In this document: positions 37,635-46,613 of the stretch, piece after piece
How the letters are laid out: each line of letters opens with the position of its first letter
How positions within the stretch are numbered: position 1 is the stretch's first letter
Assembly (NCBI GenBank): GCA_963746605.1
Contig: CAVVCH010000049.1
Location: forward strand, 10,086 to 74,085
Direction of reading: 5' to 3'
DNA: 64,000 bases
Source: CAVQSS01 sp963746605
GTDB lineage: Bacteria; Desulfobacterota; RBG-13-43-22
Position numbers and translations under genes: made by a program
Notes under the pieces: model-generated
Seen by the model: only the letters and a program-made list of their open reading frames with translations
Databases searched by the model: none
What the model was told of the DNA's origin: nothing

Positions 37635-40016
37635 TTAAATATCCAACTCCCGAACCTCCAGGGCGTTTTGGTAAATAAAATCCCGTCGGGGTTCCACCTG
37701 GTCCCCCATGAGAATAGTAAAGATTTGATCCGCTTCCACCAGATCCTCCACTCGAATCTTCAGCAGTGTCCGGTGCTCCGGGTCCATGGTAGTTTCCCAC
37801 AACTGTTGGGGGTTCATTTCACCCAACCCTTTGTAGCGTTGAATAGCCAGGCCTTTTTTACCCTCTTCCATAAAGTACTGCAACAGGAACTCCGGGGTAC
37901 GGACCTCCTGGGCTTGATGATCGTTAACCACCTTGACCGGAAAATCCCCCAGGCCGGGAAGCTCTTTTCGCAACCTTCTCAGTTTTTGAAAGTCGGCCGA
38001 AGCCTGCAGGTTCCAATCGATCAGGCAGCGCGGTTTGCCACCCGGTTGATCCAGGATGACCAGCCCGTAGACTTCATGTTCTTCGTCAAATACCAGGTCC
38101 CCGGTGTAGATCTCCTGTTGGAGCAATTGGCGGCTCAGGTCTCCCAAGTAGGTCCGGTCCTTCAGCCGCTCTTTGGTCAGTCCTTCAGGAATATCGATCA
38201 ACCTCAGGACTTCGGGGGAGTAGCCTTTCAGTTCCAACCTCTCCCGGGTCTGGAGGTAACTGTTTAATTTTTCCAAGAATTGGCTCAAGGCCTCTCCTTC
38301 CAAAGAGGTTTTGGCTTTTTCCCAGATGATTTTTTTCCGGGCGGTCCCCCGAGCATTTAAGAATTTATCGAATTGCTCATCGTTTTTGATATAGGTCTCT
38401 TCCTTGCCGGTCACCAAACGATAGAGCGGCGGTTGGGCAATATACAACATCCCCTTTTCCACCAGTTGGGGCAGTTGCCGATAAAAAAAAGTCAACAGCA
38501 AGGTGCGAATATGCGAGCCGTCCACATCGGCATCGGTCATGATTATAATTTTATGATAGCGGAGGTGATCAAAATCAAAATCATTTTCGCCGATCCCGGC
38601 CCCCAACGCCGTAATGATGGTTCGAATTTCGTTATTTTCAATGAGTTTGTCAAAACGGGATTTCTCCACGTTCAATATTTTTCCCTTTAAGGGCAGAATG
38701 GCTTGAAACTTGCGGTCCCGTCCCTGCTTGGCCGAACCGCCCGCCGAATCCCCTTCGACCAGATACAGTTCACAAAAACGGGGATCCTTCTCCTGGCAAT
38801 CGGCCAGCTTTCCCGGCAAGGAGGTATCATTGAGTACCCCTTTGCGCCGGACCAGGTCCTTGGCTTTCCGGGCCGCCTCCCGAGCCCGGGCCGTTTCTGA
38901 AACCTTCACCAGAATGCTTTTGGCCACCGAAGGATTTTCTTCCAAATAAGCGCTCAAATCCTCATAGACCAGGTTTTCCACCAGGCCTTTGACCTCGCTG
39001 TTACCCAGCTTGGTTTTGGTTTGCCCCTCAAATTGCGGTTGGGGTATTTTGACGCTGATGATGGCCGTAATCCCTTCCCGCACGTCATCGCCGGAAAGCT
39101 TTTCTTTTAAGGCCTTGGGCACGTTTTCTTTGCTGGCATATTGATTTAAACTGCGGGTCAAAGCCGTCTTGAAGCCGCTCAAGTGGGAACCGCCGTCGCG
39201 GGTATTGATGGTATTGGCATACGAGAATATTTTTTCCTGATAGGAATCGTTGTACTGGAACGACACCTCGATACTGATATCCCCCCGCTGCCCGCCGATA
39301 TAAATGGGCTTGGGATGAATCGTTTCCTTGTTCCGATTGAGATGCTCGACAAAAGAGTTAATACCTCCCAAGTATTGAAACTCGTTCTTCTTCTGATTTC
39401 TTTCATCCTCAATCGTAATCTTTACCCCTTTGTTCAAAAAGGATAATTCGCGCAGGCGTTGGGCCAAAAGATCATAACTGAATTCAGTGGATTCAAAGAT
39501 CGCTCCGTCCGGTTTAAAATGAACCTGGGTTCCGGTTCGCTTGGTGGTCCCGATCACTTCCAGCGGCGATACGGTATTTCCTCGTTCATAGCGTTGAGCG
39601 TAAACCTGTCCGTTGATCCGAACTTCTACTTCCAAATATTCGGAAAGAGCGTTGACCACCGAAACGCCGACCCCATGGAGCCCGCCGGAAACCTTGTAAC
39701 TCTGGTTGTCAAATTTACCCCCGGCGTGCAGCATGGTCATGACGACTTCCAACGCCGGTTTTTTTTCCGTTTTGTGCATGTCCACCGGGATGCCTCGTCC
39801 GTTGTCCCCCACGGTAACGCTGTCATCCGAATGAATGATTACATCGATCTGATTGCAGAAACCGGCTAAGGCCTCGTCAATACTGTTATCCACCACTTCA
39901 TAGACCAATTGATGCAAACCTTCCACCGAGGTGTTGCCGATATACATGGAGGGACGCTTGCGAACGGCCTTTAATCCCTCCAACACTTTAATCTGATCCG
40001 CGTTATAAGTACTCAT
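37635..40016 (-). CDS. gyrB: DNA gyrase subunit B
   Basis: A 793-residue GHKL ATPase subunit. The ATPase domain shows EVVDNSIDEALAG, DNGRGIPV and GLHGVGVSVVNALS; the TOPRIM domain shows YLVEGDSAGGSAKQGRDR and the DxD in MTDADVDGSHIRTLLL; the tail has QRYKGLGEMNPQQLWETTM. Length is typical. It lies between dnaN (247 bases upstream) and gyrA. recF, which normally separates dnaN and gyrB, is missing here. Confidence 0.96.
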   Translation of the reverse strand: MSTYNADQIKVLEGLKAVRKRPSMYIGNTSVEGLHQLVYEVVDNSIDEALAGFCNQIDVIIHSDDSVTVGDNGRGIPVDMHKTEKKPALEVVMTMLHAGGKFDNQSYKVSGGLHGVGVSVVNALSEYLEVEVRINGQVYAQRYERGNTVSPLEVIGTTKRTGTQVHFKPDGAIFESTEFSYDLLAQRLRELSFLNKGVKITIEDERNQKKNEFQYLGGINSFVEHLNRNKETIHPKPIYIGGQRGDISIEVSFQYNDSYQEKIFSYANTINTRDGGSHLSGFKTALTRSLNQYASKENVPKALKEKLSGDDVREGITAIISVKIPQPQFEGQTKTKLGNSEVKGLVENLVYEDLSAYLEENPSVAKSILVKVSETARAREAARKAKDLVRRKGVLNDTSLPGKLADCQEKDPRFCELYLVEGDSAGGSAKQGRDRKFQAILPLKGKILNVEKSRFDKLIENNEIRTIITALGAGIGENDFDFDHLRYHKIIIMTDADVDGSHIRTLLLTFFYRQLPQLVEKGMLYIAQPPLYRLVTGKEETYIKNDEQFDKFLNARGTARKKIIWEKAKTSLEGEALSQFLEKLNSYLQTRERLELKGYSPEVLRLIDIPEGLTKERLKDRTYLGDLSRQLLQQEIYTGDLVFDEEHEVYGLVILDQPGGKPRCLIDWNLQASADFQKLRRLRKELPGLGDFPVKVVNDHQAQEVRTPEFLLQYFMEEGKKGLAIQRYKGLGEMNPQQLWETTMDPEHRTLLKIRVEDLVEADQIFTILMGDQVEPRRDFIYQNALEVRELDI

Positions 40017-40263
40017 GTTTCTAATCCTAATGGGTTTAAAAAAAATTCAATTTGTTCCGCCAGATCCCTTTTTCAAAGGGAAAAACAAATTCTACTGGAC
40101 TCCTCCCGTGCCTGCCACACCCAGGCGGGGTTTAAAGGAAGGGGAGGAGCATGATTAAAGAGGTGGAAAAAGAATTGTCAGGGGCAGTTAATCGGGACTC
40201 GCTGGACCAGGCTGCCACCCTAGGAGTGACTTGGGTCCCGGCACAATTTTTCTCTTTTTATCC

Positions 40264-41397
40264 TTACACGCCCGTCTCATCAAAGATTTTCATCGGCATG
40301 ATCAAGGCCAAATATCCCGGATCCTGTTCTCCCTTTAAAATGGCCGGGCTGACTCCGTCATTAAGTTCCATAACCACCTGCTCACTGTTCATCACCTGCA
40401 GCGCGTCGATAAAATAGCGGGGGTTAAATCCGATATCCACTTTTTCTTCCTTGTATTCCAGGGTCAACATTTCCTTCGCTTCCCCGATTTCCGGGTTGAT
40501 GGATTGAATTTCCATTTTTCCTTTGGTTAAAATGATTTTAACGCCCTTATATTTATCCGTCGAAAGAACGGCCATACGGCGCATGGAGTCCAAAAAATCA
40601 TTTTTAGGAATAGAGATGATTTTATCTTTTTTCTTGGGCAGAACCAGGTTGTAATCCGGAAACTTTCGATCCAGTAACCGCATAATAAACAATATTTGAT
40701 CCTTGATGATCAACCCGTTGTTATCTTTGAACCCGAATTGGATTGGTCCCGGTTTATCCAAAATCTTCAGCAGTTCGGTAACTGCCTTTCGAGGCAAAAG
40801 AACCCCCTTGGGAAAAACCTCCTCATTGAACTCCCCAATTTCTTTATCCATCAGGGAAAGACGGTGTCCATCGGTGGCGACCATCCGCAGTATTTTTTGA
40901 CTCTCCTGCTCCAGATGTTCAAAGTAGATCCCTGAAAGGTTATAGCGGGTATCCTCTATGGAAATAGAAAAAATCGTTTTTTGAATCATTTCTCTGATCA
41001 AGGACCCTTCCAGGGAGATCAACTGGTTTTGATCGGTTTCCGGTAGTGCCGGGAAATCCAATAGGGGCAAACCGACCAATTGGTACTGGATGTCTTTACA
41101 GGAAATGAACAAACGATTATTTTCATTCAAACGTAAATATATATCACCATCCGGTAATTCCCGGATAATTTCAAAGAATTTACGCGCCAGTACGGTAATT
41201 CCTCCCGGTTGCTTTATTTTGGCAGGACAAGTAAGACGCAATCCTATCTGGAGATCTGTGGCCACTATATGAATACCGTCTTCGATGGTTTCAAGGAGAA
41301 CGTTGGAAAGAATCGGCATAGAACTCTTTTTTTCCACAATTCCCTGGACCATCTGGAGTCCCTCCAACAAAGGTTGTTTTTGGATGGTCAGTTCCAT
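40264..41397 (-). CDS. dnaN: DNA polymerase III sliding clamp (beta subunit)
   Basis: A 377-residue three-domain clamp that tethers the replicative polymerase. The start MELTIQKQPLLEGLQMVQGIV, the middle GIYFEHLEQE..MVATDGHRLSLMD and the end SPAILKGEQDPGYLALIMPM are all typical of DnaN. The ATG follows AAGGAGAACTTCTTT. dnaA is not beside it. The 247 bases between dnaN and gyrB (40017-40263) hold no gene; a small stem CCCTTT/AAAGGG is near 40068-40081. Confidence 0.95.
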   Translation of the reverse strand: MELTIQKQPLLEGLQMVQGIVEKKSSMPILSNVLLETIEDGIHIVATDLQIGLRLTCPAKIKQPGGITVLARKFFEIIRELPDGDIYLRLNENNRLFISCKDIQYQLVGLPLLDFPALPETDQNQLISLEGSLIREMIQKTIFSISIEDTRYNLSGIYFEHLEQESQKILRMVATDGHRLSLMDKEIGEFNEEVFPKGVLLPRKAVTELLKILDKPGPIQFGFKDNNGLIIKDQILFIMRLLDRKFPDYNLVLPKKKDKIISIPKNDFLDSMRRMAVLSTDKYKGVKIILTKGKMEIQSINPEIGEAKEMLTLEYKEEKVDIGFNPRYFIDALQVMNSEQVVMELNDGVSPAILKGEQDPGYLALIMPMKIFDETGV

Positions 41398-41804
41398 AAA
41401 GAAGTTCTCCTTAAAAAGTATTAAAAGAATATTTAAGTTTTTACTTATTATTTATTATTAAGACGGCCGAACAAGGAAAACTAAAATAATTTATTGAAAT
41501 AATTATAAAAAATATTAACAAGCCTTTAACGGTCTATTCTTGAAATTTTTAACGTTTACTCTATTCTTACTCTATCAGGTCAAGGAAAGGGAAATTATTA
41601 ACAGTTTAATCTCCTGGATATGAAGGTGCGCGACTATTCAAGGCAGTTCTCCAGGGACAAATGGCCTTGCCGGACCATACTTCTTTGAAATTATTATAAA
41701 ATTAAATCAGAATACTATACTTAACTTATGGAAAAAAATCAACTGCTATTTAAATTATCCCCTTATTTCTTGACAAAGGGGTACAGGTTATTTAGAAAAA
41801 CTAC
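41398..41804. other. A+T-rich divergent intergenic region between dnaN and acsV
   Basis: 407 bases, strongly A+T-rich on the dnaN side. It must hold the dnaN promoter (minus strand) and the acsV promoter (plus strand). I looked for DnaA boxes (TTATNCACA and complement) because dnaN is often origin-linked; I saw no match, so it is not called as an origin. No gene is visible. Confidence 0.5.
41770..41798 (+). promoter_or_regulatory. Candidate promoter of the acsV-cooC unit, possibly leaderless
   Basis: TTGACA (41770-41775), a 17-base spacer and TAGAAA (41793-41798). The ATG of acsV begins only six bases after the -10 box, and no Shine-Dalgarno is present, so the transcript may start at or next to the A of ATG. 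Confidence 0.42.
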
Positions 41805-43772
41805 ATGGAATCAATAAAAGTCACTTTTTACCCGGATAAAGCCGAAGTTTGGGTAGCCCCCGGTGAAAATCTACTGCGGGCCGCCATGCAGGCCGGTGTT
41901 CATATCAATGCCTCCTGTGGAGGAGAAGGGGTATGTGGTAAATGCCGGGTCATTGTCGATCAAGGGGTGGTAGAAAGCGAACAGACCGACAAGATATCCC
42001 AGGCGGACTTTGAACTGGGAGTAAGACAAGCCTGCAAAACTATTATCAAAAGTGATGTTGATGTAACCATTCCTCCTGAATCCCAATTGGATCGCAAGGT
42101 ATTGGCTAAAGAAAGACCTCGATCCGGGGCCTGGCAGGTGGTCACCGAAATTAAGATTGAAGACCTGATCGTCGATGGAAAATTTCACCCGCCGGTAGAA
42201 AAAAAATATTTGGAAATCACTCCCCCCACCATAGTCGATAATTTGAGCGACCTGACCCGAGTGATCCGCGCCTTGAAACAAATCCATAAGATCGGAAACA
42301 TTAGCGTCGACTTTTACGCCGTTCGTAAGATGGCTTCCGCTTTACGGGAAAAAGATTGGAAGATTACGGTAACATTAGCCAATTCCAGAAAAAAGGGCGG
42401 CAAAGTTCAACTGATCAATATCGAACCCGGAGACACCACCAGCGCGAATCTGGCCGTGGCCGTCGATATTGGGACCACCACGGTTTGGGGACAATTGCTG
42501 AATTTAAATAACGGCGAAATTTTAGCCCAGGCGGTGGAGTACAACGCCCAGATCGCCTACGGGGAAGATGTCATCTCCCGAATCGCTTACACGCAAAAAG
42601 GCAACGGGCTCAAAAAAATGAAGGACCTGGTGGTTTCCACCATCAATGGAATTATCAAACAGTTATTAAAACAGCATAAAGCCCCGATGGAAACCATCAC
42701 CCAGATGACCGTGGCGGGTAATACCACCATGACCCATCTGTTTCTGGAGATTGAGCCGCGCTATATCCGGGAGGCCCCCTACACGCCTCCGATGAATTAC
42801 GTTCCTTTAATCCGGGCCAGGGAACTGGGACTGGAGTTGGCGGACCATGTGCAGGTTTATTTATTTCCTTCCATCGCCAGTTATGTGGGAGGGGATGTTA
42901 TTGCCGGGGTTATGGGTTCCGGTATGTCCCGACAGGACAAATTAACCTTGTATATTGATTTGGGTACCAATGGGGAGATTGTCGTCGGTAATTCGGAGTG
43001 GATGACCTGCGCGGCCTGTTCCGCCGGGCCGGCCTTTGAAGGCGGGGGCATTAAACACGGGATGCGGGCCACCCGGGGGGCTATTGAGGATTTCAGTATT
43101 AATCCCACTACGTTTGAACCCATGATCCTGACGGTGGGCATGTCCAAGCCCATGGGCATCTGCGGTTCAGGACTAATTAATATTGTCGCCGGGTTGCTCG
43201 AAGCCTGTGTGCTGGATCAAAATGGAAAATTTAAACCGGGGTTGAAGACGGACCGCCTTCGGGAAGGCGAAGACGGATGGGAGTATGTGTTGGTCTGGGC
43301 CCCCAACACTCAAATCGACCGGGATATTGTGATCACCGAGGTGGATATTGATAACCTCATCCGGGCCAAAGGAGCGATGTACGCCGGTTATGTAACCCTG
43401 CTGGAGGAAGTGGGATTAACCATGGAGGACCTGGAGCAGGTGATCATTGCCGGCGGATTTGGAAACTATATGAATATAGAAAAGGCGATTACCATCGGTC
43501 TCCTGCCCGATTTTCCGATTCAAAAAGTTAAATTCATCGGTAACGGTTCTCTGTTGGGCGCCCGATTGATCTGTTTTTCCAATGTGCTCCGAACGGAAGT
43601 AAAGCGTATTTTTGTTAAAATCACCAACATAGAACTGAGCGAAAATATCAATTTTATGAACAATTATATTGCCGCCCTTTTTCTGCCCCACACCAACAAT
43701 AAATTGTTTCCTCGGGTCTTTGAACGGATTTCCTGCAGGGAAAAGGGCCTCGATGAAGCCAGGAAGGAGTAA
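41805..43772 (+). CDS. acsV: Corrinoid iron-sulfur protein activator (RACo/AcsV type)
   Basis: A 655-residue ATP-dependent reductive activator that restores Co(I) on the corrinoid iron-sulfur protein (AcsCD). The N-terminal 2Fe-2S domain holds ASCGGEGVCGKCRVIV with the fourth Cys in RQACKTII; the actin-like C-terminal domain shows LAVAVDIGTTTVWGQLLNL, MTVAGNTTMTHLFLE, LYIDLGTNGEIVVG and VIIAGGFGNYMNIEKA. Length is close to characterised RACo (about 630). It is three bases from cooC and 3.2 kb before acsD, the standard bacterial acs neighbourhood. A second family member is at 19603. The start lacks a ribosome site. Confidence 0.92.
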   Translation: MESIKVTFYPDKAEVWVAPGENLLRAAMQAGVHINASCGGEGVCGKCRVIVDQGVVESEQTDKISQADFELGVRQACKTIIKSDVDVTIPPESQLDRKVLAKERPRSGAWQVVTEIKIEDLIVDGKFHPPVEKKYLEITPPTIVDNLSDLTRVIRALKQIHKIGNISVDFYAVRKMASALREKDWKITVTLANSRKKGGKVQLINIEPGDTTSANLAVAVDIGTTTVWGQLLNLNNGEILAQAVEYNAQIAYGEDVISRIAYTQKGNGLKKMKDLVVSTINGIIKQLLKQHKAPMETITQMTVAGNTTMTHLFLEIEPRYIREAPYTPPMNYVPLIRARELGLELADHVQVYLFPSIASYVGGDVIAGVMGSGMSRQDKLTLYIDLGTNGEIVVGNSEWMTCAACSAGPAFEGGGIKHGMRATRGAIEDFSINPTTFEPMILTVGMSKPMGICGSGLINIVAGLLEACVLDQNGKFKPGLKTDRLREGEDGWEYVLVWAPNTQIDRDIVITEVDIDNLIRAKGAMYAGYVTLLEEVGLTMEDLEQVIIAGGFGNYMNIEKAITIGLLPDFPIQKVKFIGNGSLLGARLICFSNVLRTEVKRIFVKITNIELSENINFMNNYIAALFLPHTNNKLFPRVFERISCREKGLDEARKE

Positions 43773-43775
43773 ATT

Positions 43776-44540
43776 GTGAGTTTTACCATTGCCTTAGCTG
43801 GAAAAGGGGGGACCGGAAAGACTACCATGGCCGGCCTGCTGATTCGCTATATGCTGAAAAACGGTCTCAAACCGGTTCTAGCGGTCGATGCCGACGCCAA
43901 TGCCAATTTAAACGAGGTGTTGGGAGTCACTTACACCAACACTATCGGCGATGCCCGAGAGGAAATGAAAAAGGGCGGCATCGAAGGGATGACCAAAGAC
44001 ATCTTCATGGATATGCGCATCCAGCAGGCCTTGGTGGAAGCCGAAGGTTTTGATCTGATTGTCATGGGGCGTCCCGAAGGTCAGGGCTGTTACTGTGCGG
44101 CCAACAATTTGCTATCGGAAGTGATTGAAAAGTTAACCCATAATTATCGTTACCTGGTGGTGGACAACGAAGCCGGCATGGAGCACGTCAGCCGTTTGAC
44201 CACCCGCCATATTGACCTGCTTTTGATTGTTTCCGACGGCTCCCGCCGTGGTCTGCAAGCCGCTGTCCGGATCGGGGAATTGACGCGGGAGTTAGGACTG
44301 ACCGTCGTTAACAAATACGTCATTATCAACCAGGCGGAGCAAAAAGATGATGGCCAATGGCAGGAATGGAAAGAGCTCCTGGAAAAAAACGATCTCCGTC
44401 TGTTGGGGGTAGTTCCTCAGGACGAACACATCTATCAATTCGACAAGGAGGGAAAGCCGACTTTTACGCTGCCCGACGAGGCGCCGGCAGTAAAAACGGC
44501 GTTTACTCTATTTGAAAATCTTTTTGGACAAGTGCAATAA
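43776..44540 (+). CDS. cooC: CODH nickel-insertion accessory ATPase CooC
   Basis: A 254-residue MinD-family ATPase that supports nickel loading of the CODH/ACS metal clusters. The P-loop KGGTGKTT is at about 10-17, AVDADANANLNEVLG follows, and the metal-binding CxC motif reads GQGCYCAANNLL near residue 107. GTG at 43776 starts the gene, right after the acsV stop, with AAGGAG upstream. The two genes form one unit; 485 bases separate it from acsD. Confidence 0.92.
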   Translation: MSFTIALAGKGGTGKTTMAGLLIRYMLKNGLKPVLAVDADANANLNEVLGVTYTNTIGDAREEMKKGGIEGMTKDIFMDMRIQQALVEAEGFDLIVMGRPEGQGCYCAANNLLSEVIEKLTHNYRYLVVDNEAGMEHVSRLTTRHIDLLLIVSDGSRRGLQAAVRIGELTRELGLTVVNKYVIINQAEQKDDGQWQEWKELLEKNDLRLLGVVPQDEHIYQFDKEGKPTFTLPDEAPAVKTAFTLFENLFGQVQ

Positions 44541-45025
44541 TAATTTTATCTTCTAAAAGATAAAAATAAGTATTACTATATACAATATATGGTAGTATCC
44601 TGACACCTATACTACTACTCTTAATTCGATCTCCAAGGTAGGATAAATCTTTTTTTAAGACTCGTTAGGCGCTGAAAGAAATGGCCTCAGCAACTTGGAA
44701 ATCCATAACCCCTTTAATTTACATCAGCTTCTTTATAGCTTGGGTTCCGTTAAAATTGTCTGAGATCCCTTCATCCATAATCTGCGATAAATACTAAGAT
44801 TTTTTCTTGACAAAGCCTATTGTCTCCATTAAGTAGTCCTTATATCGTCAAAAAGGGACCAAAAAAGTCATTTCTTCCCGTTTTTTCCTGCCTTATCGAG
44901 TCATTAGGCATTAGAAACTGTCGGTAATCAAACAAAGCGGGTTGGCAAAAAGTGGTAAGTAAGGTTTCTAATTGTTCAAAAATTCACGGAATTAACTATA
45001 TCAATCGTTAAAGGAGGAACAACCG
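44541..45025. other. Long leader region between cooC and acsD
   Basis: 485 bases without a gene between same-strand acs genes. A TTGACA is at 44807-44812, with only a weak -10 (TAAGTA) 17 bases on. A short stem TATCTTCTAAAAGATA near 44550-44566 follows cooC and could slow transcription. The acsD ribosome site AAAGGAGG closes the region. The length suggests a separate promoter or leader control for the structural acs genes. Confidence 0.45.
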
Positions 45026-46591
45026 TTGGCCTTTGAAATTCCAAAAGCGACGTATTCGGGCAAGATCAATCCGGTTTCAATCGGGAAAACCAATCCGATA
45101 ACGTTGGGAGGGGAAGATGCGTACCCCTTTTATTTGTTTGAAGGGAGCCTCCCCCATCCTCCCCGGATTGCCATGGAAATCTGGGATATGCGACCCGATG
45201 ACTGGCCGGATTCGGCCTTAGCGCCCTTTCAAGATGTCTTGGATGACCCGGCGGCCTGGGCCTCCAAGTGTGTCAAGGACTATGGCGCCGAGGCCATTGT
45301 TATTCAACTTAAGAGTACCGATCCCAACGGTCTGGATAAGGGTCCGGAAGAGGCTACCCAAACCGTTCAGAAGGTCTTGAAAGCGGTTCAAGTCCCCGTA
45401 ATAGTCTGGGGATCCGGGAATGAAAAAAAAGATGCCGATGTCCTAAGAAAGATCAGCGAGGATTGTCAGGGCGCTAATTTGACCCTGGGACCAGTGGCCG
45501 AAGGGAATCATAAACAGATCGGAGCCTCGGCCATGGCTTATAATCACACGGTCATCTCCTCCACTCCCATCGACGTCAACCTGGCCAAACAGCTTAATAT
45601 CCTGCTGGAAAACCTGGGTGTACCCAAAGAAAGGATCATCGTCGACCCGACTACCGGCGGTTTGGGGTACGGGCTGGAATACTCCTATTCGGTCATGGAA
45701 CGGATTCGGATGGCGGCCCTGGCCCAGGAGGACGACAAACTGCAATATCCTCTGATCAATAACGTGGGCAATGAAGTCTGGAAGTCCAAAGAAGCCAAGT
45801 TGACCACCGAAGAAGCCCCTACGCTGGGAGAGGCGGCCAAACGAGGGGTCCTGATGGAATCGGTCGCCGCCGTGTCCTATTTGTTGGCCGGTTCGGATCT
45901 GTTGATCCTCCGCCATCCCGAGACCGCCAAACTGGTCCGGAAGTTCATCGACCTGCTGATTACCGGGGATACGGTCCTGGCCCCGGCCGACCTGGCGGCC
46001 AAATATAAGGGCCTTAACGTGACGCCGGAAGGAAATTATCCGGAGATCGTCAAAACCGCCGTGGCCGCGGCCGTGAAGGAAGAGAAAAAAGCAGCGGCCC
46101 CGCCGAAAGAGAAAGCCGCCGCCCCCAAAGAGGCCCCGGCCCCCAAACCGGCGGCCGCGCCCAAGCCTGCGGCGGCGGCGAAACCGGAAGCTCCGGCAGC
46201 CGCTCCTAAAGAAGCGCCCGTGGTCGACGCGGCAGCAGAGGCCAAAGCCAAAGCTGACGCCGAGGCGAAGGCCAAAGCCGAGGCCGAAGCTCAGGCCAAA
46301 GCGGCGGCGGCAGCCAAAGCCCAGGAGGAAGCGGCCGCCAAGGCCAAAGCTGACGCGGAAGTAAAAGCCAAGGAAGAGGCCGAACGAAAGGCCAAAGAAG
46401 AGGCCAAGGCCCAGGCCCAGGCCGCGGAGGAGGCCTTAGCTGCAGCCAGGGCAGCCGAAAGGGCTAAACGAGATGCGGGAAAAGAAGCCCCTGGAGCTGA
46501 AGGGCCGAAGGTGATGAAAGCGGCGGAAACGCAGCTTTCATCGGTGGAGAAGTTGCTGGCCCAAATCAATCGTGTTAACAAGAGAACCTAA
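45026..46591 (+). CDS. acsD: Corrinoid iron-sulfur protein small subunit AcsD with long Ala/Lys-rich tail
   Basis: A 521-residue protein. Residues 1 to about 343 are the AcsD/CdhD TIM barrel of the corrinoid iron-sulfur protein, which carries the methyl group between AcsE and AcsB (LPHPPRIAMEIWDMRPDDWP, IVDPTTGGLGYGLEYSYSVMERIR). Residues about 344-492 are a low-complexity Ala/Lys/Glu/Pro tail, Pro-rich first and then TolA-like helical, followed by a 28-residue non-repetitive end (QLSSVEKLLAQINRVNKRT). The Moorella homologue has about 320 residues and lacks this tail. The TTG start follows AAAGGAGGAACAACCG. acsA begins 22 bases after the stop. Confidence 0.92.
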   Translation: MAFEIPKATYSGKINPVSIGKTNPITLGGEDAYPFYLFEGSLPHPPRIAMEIWDMRPDDWPDSALAPFQDVLDDPAAWASKCVKDYGAEAIVIQLKSTDPNGLDKGPEEATQTVQKVLKAVQVPVIVWGSGNEKKDADVLRKISEDCQGANLTLGPVAEGNHKQIGASAMAYNHTVISSTPIDVNLAKQLNILLENLGVPKERIIVDPTTGGLGYGLEYSYSVMERIRMAALAQEDDKLQYPLINNVGNEVWKSKEAKLTTEEAPTLGEAAKRGVLMESVAAVSYLLAGSDLLILRHPETAKLVRKFIDLLITGDTVLAPADLAAKYKGLNVTPEGNYPEIVKTAVAAAVKEEKKAAAPPKEKAAAPKEAPAPKPAAAPKPAAAAKPEAPAAAPKEAPVVDAAAEAKAKADAEAKAKAEAEAQAKAAAAAKAQEEAAAKAKADAEVKAKEEAERKAKEEAKAQAQAAEEALAAARAAERAKRDAGKEAPGAEGPKVMKAAETQLSSVEKLLAQINRVNKRT

Positions 46592-46613
46592 TCGTTTTAA
46601 GGAGGATTATATT

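Noticed and set aside
40151..40417. Small plus-strand frame overlapping the end of dnaN
   Set aside because: Half of it is antisense to dnaN and the rest has no family resemblance, although an AGGGGAGGAG precedes it.
41398..41804. Possible oriC upstream of dnaN
   Set aside because: A+T-rich, but I found no TTATNCACA boxes and dnaA is absent.
46080..46500. Tandem DNA repeat in acsD as an assembly artefact
   Set aside because: The Ala/Lys codons vary and units are irregular, the frame is open and the downstream gene is correctly spaced, so it is a real low-complexity coding region.
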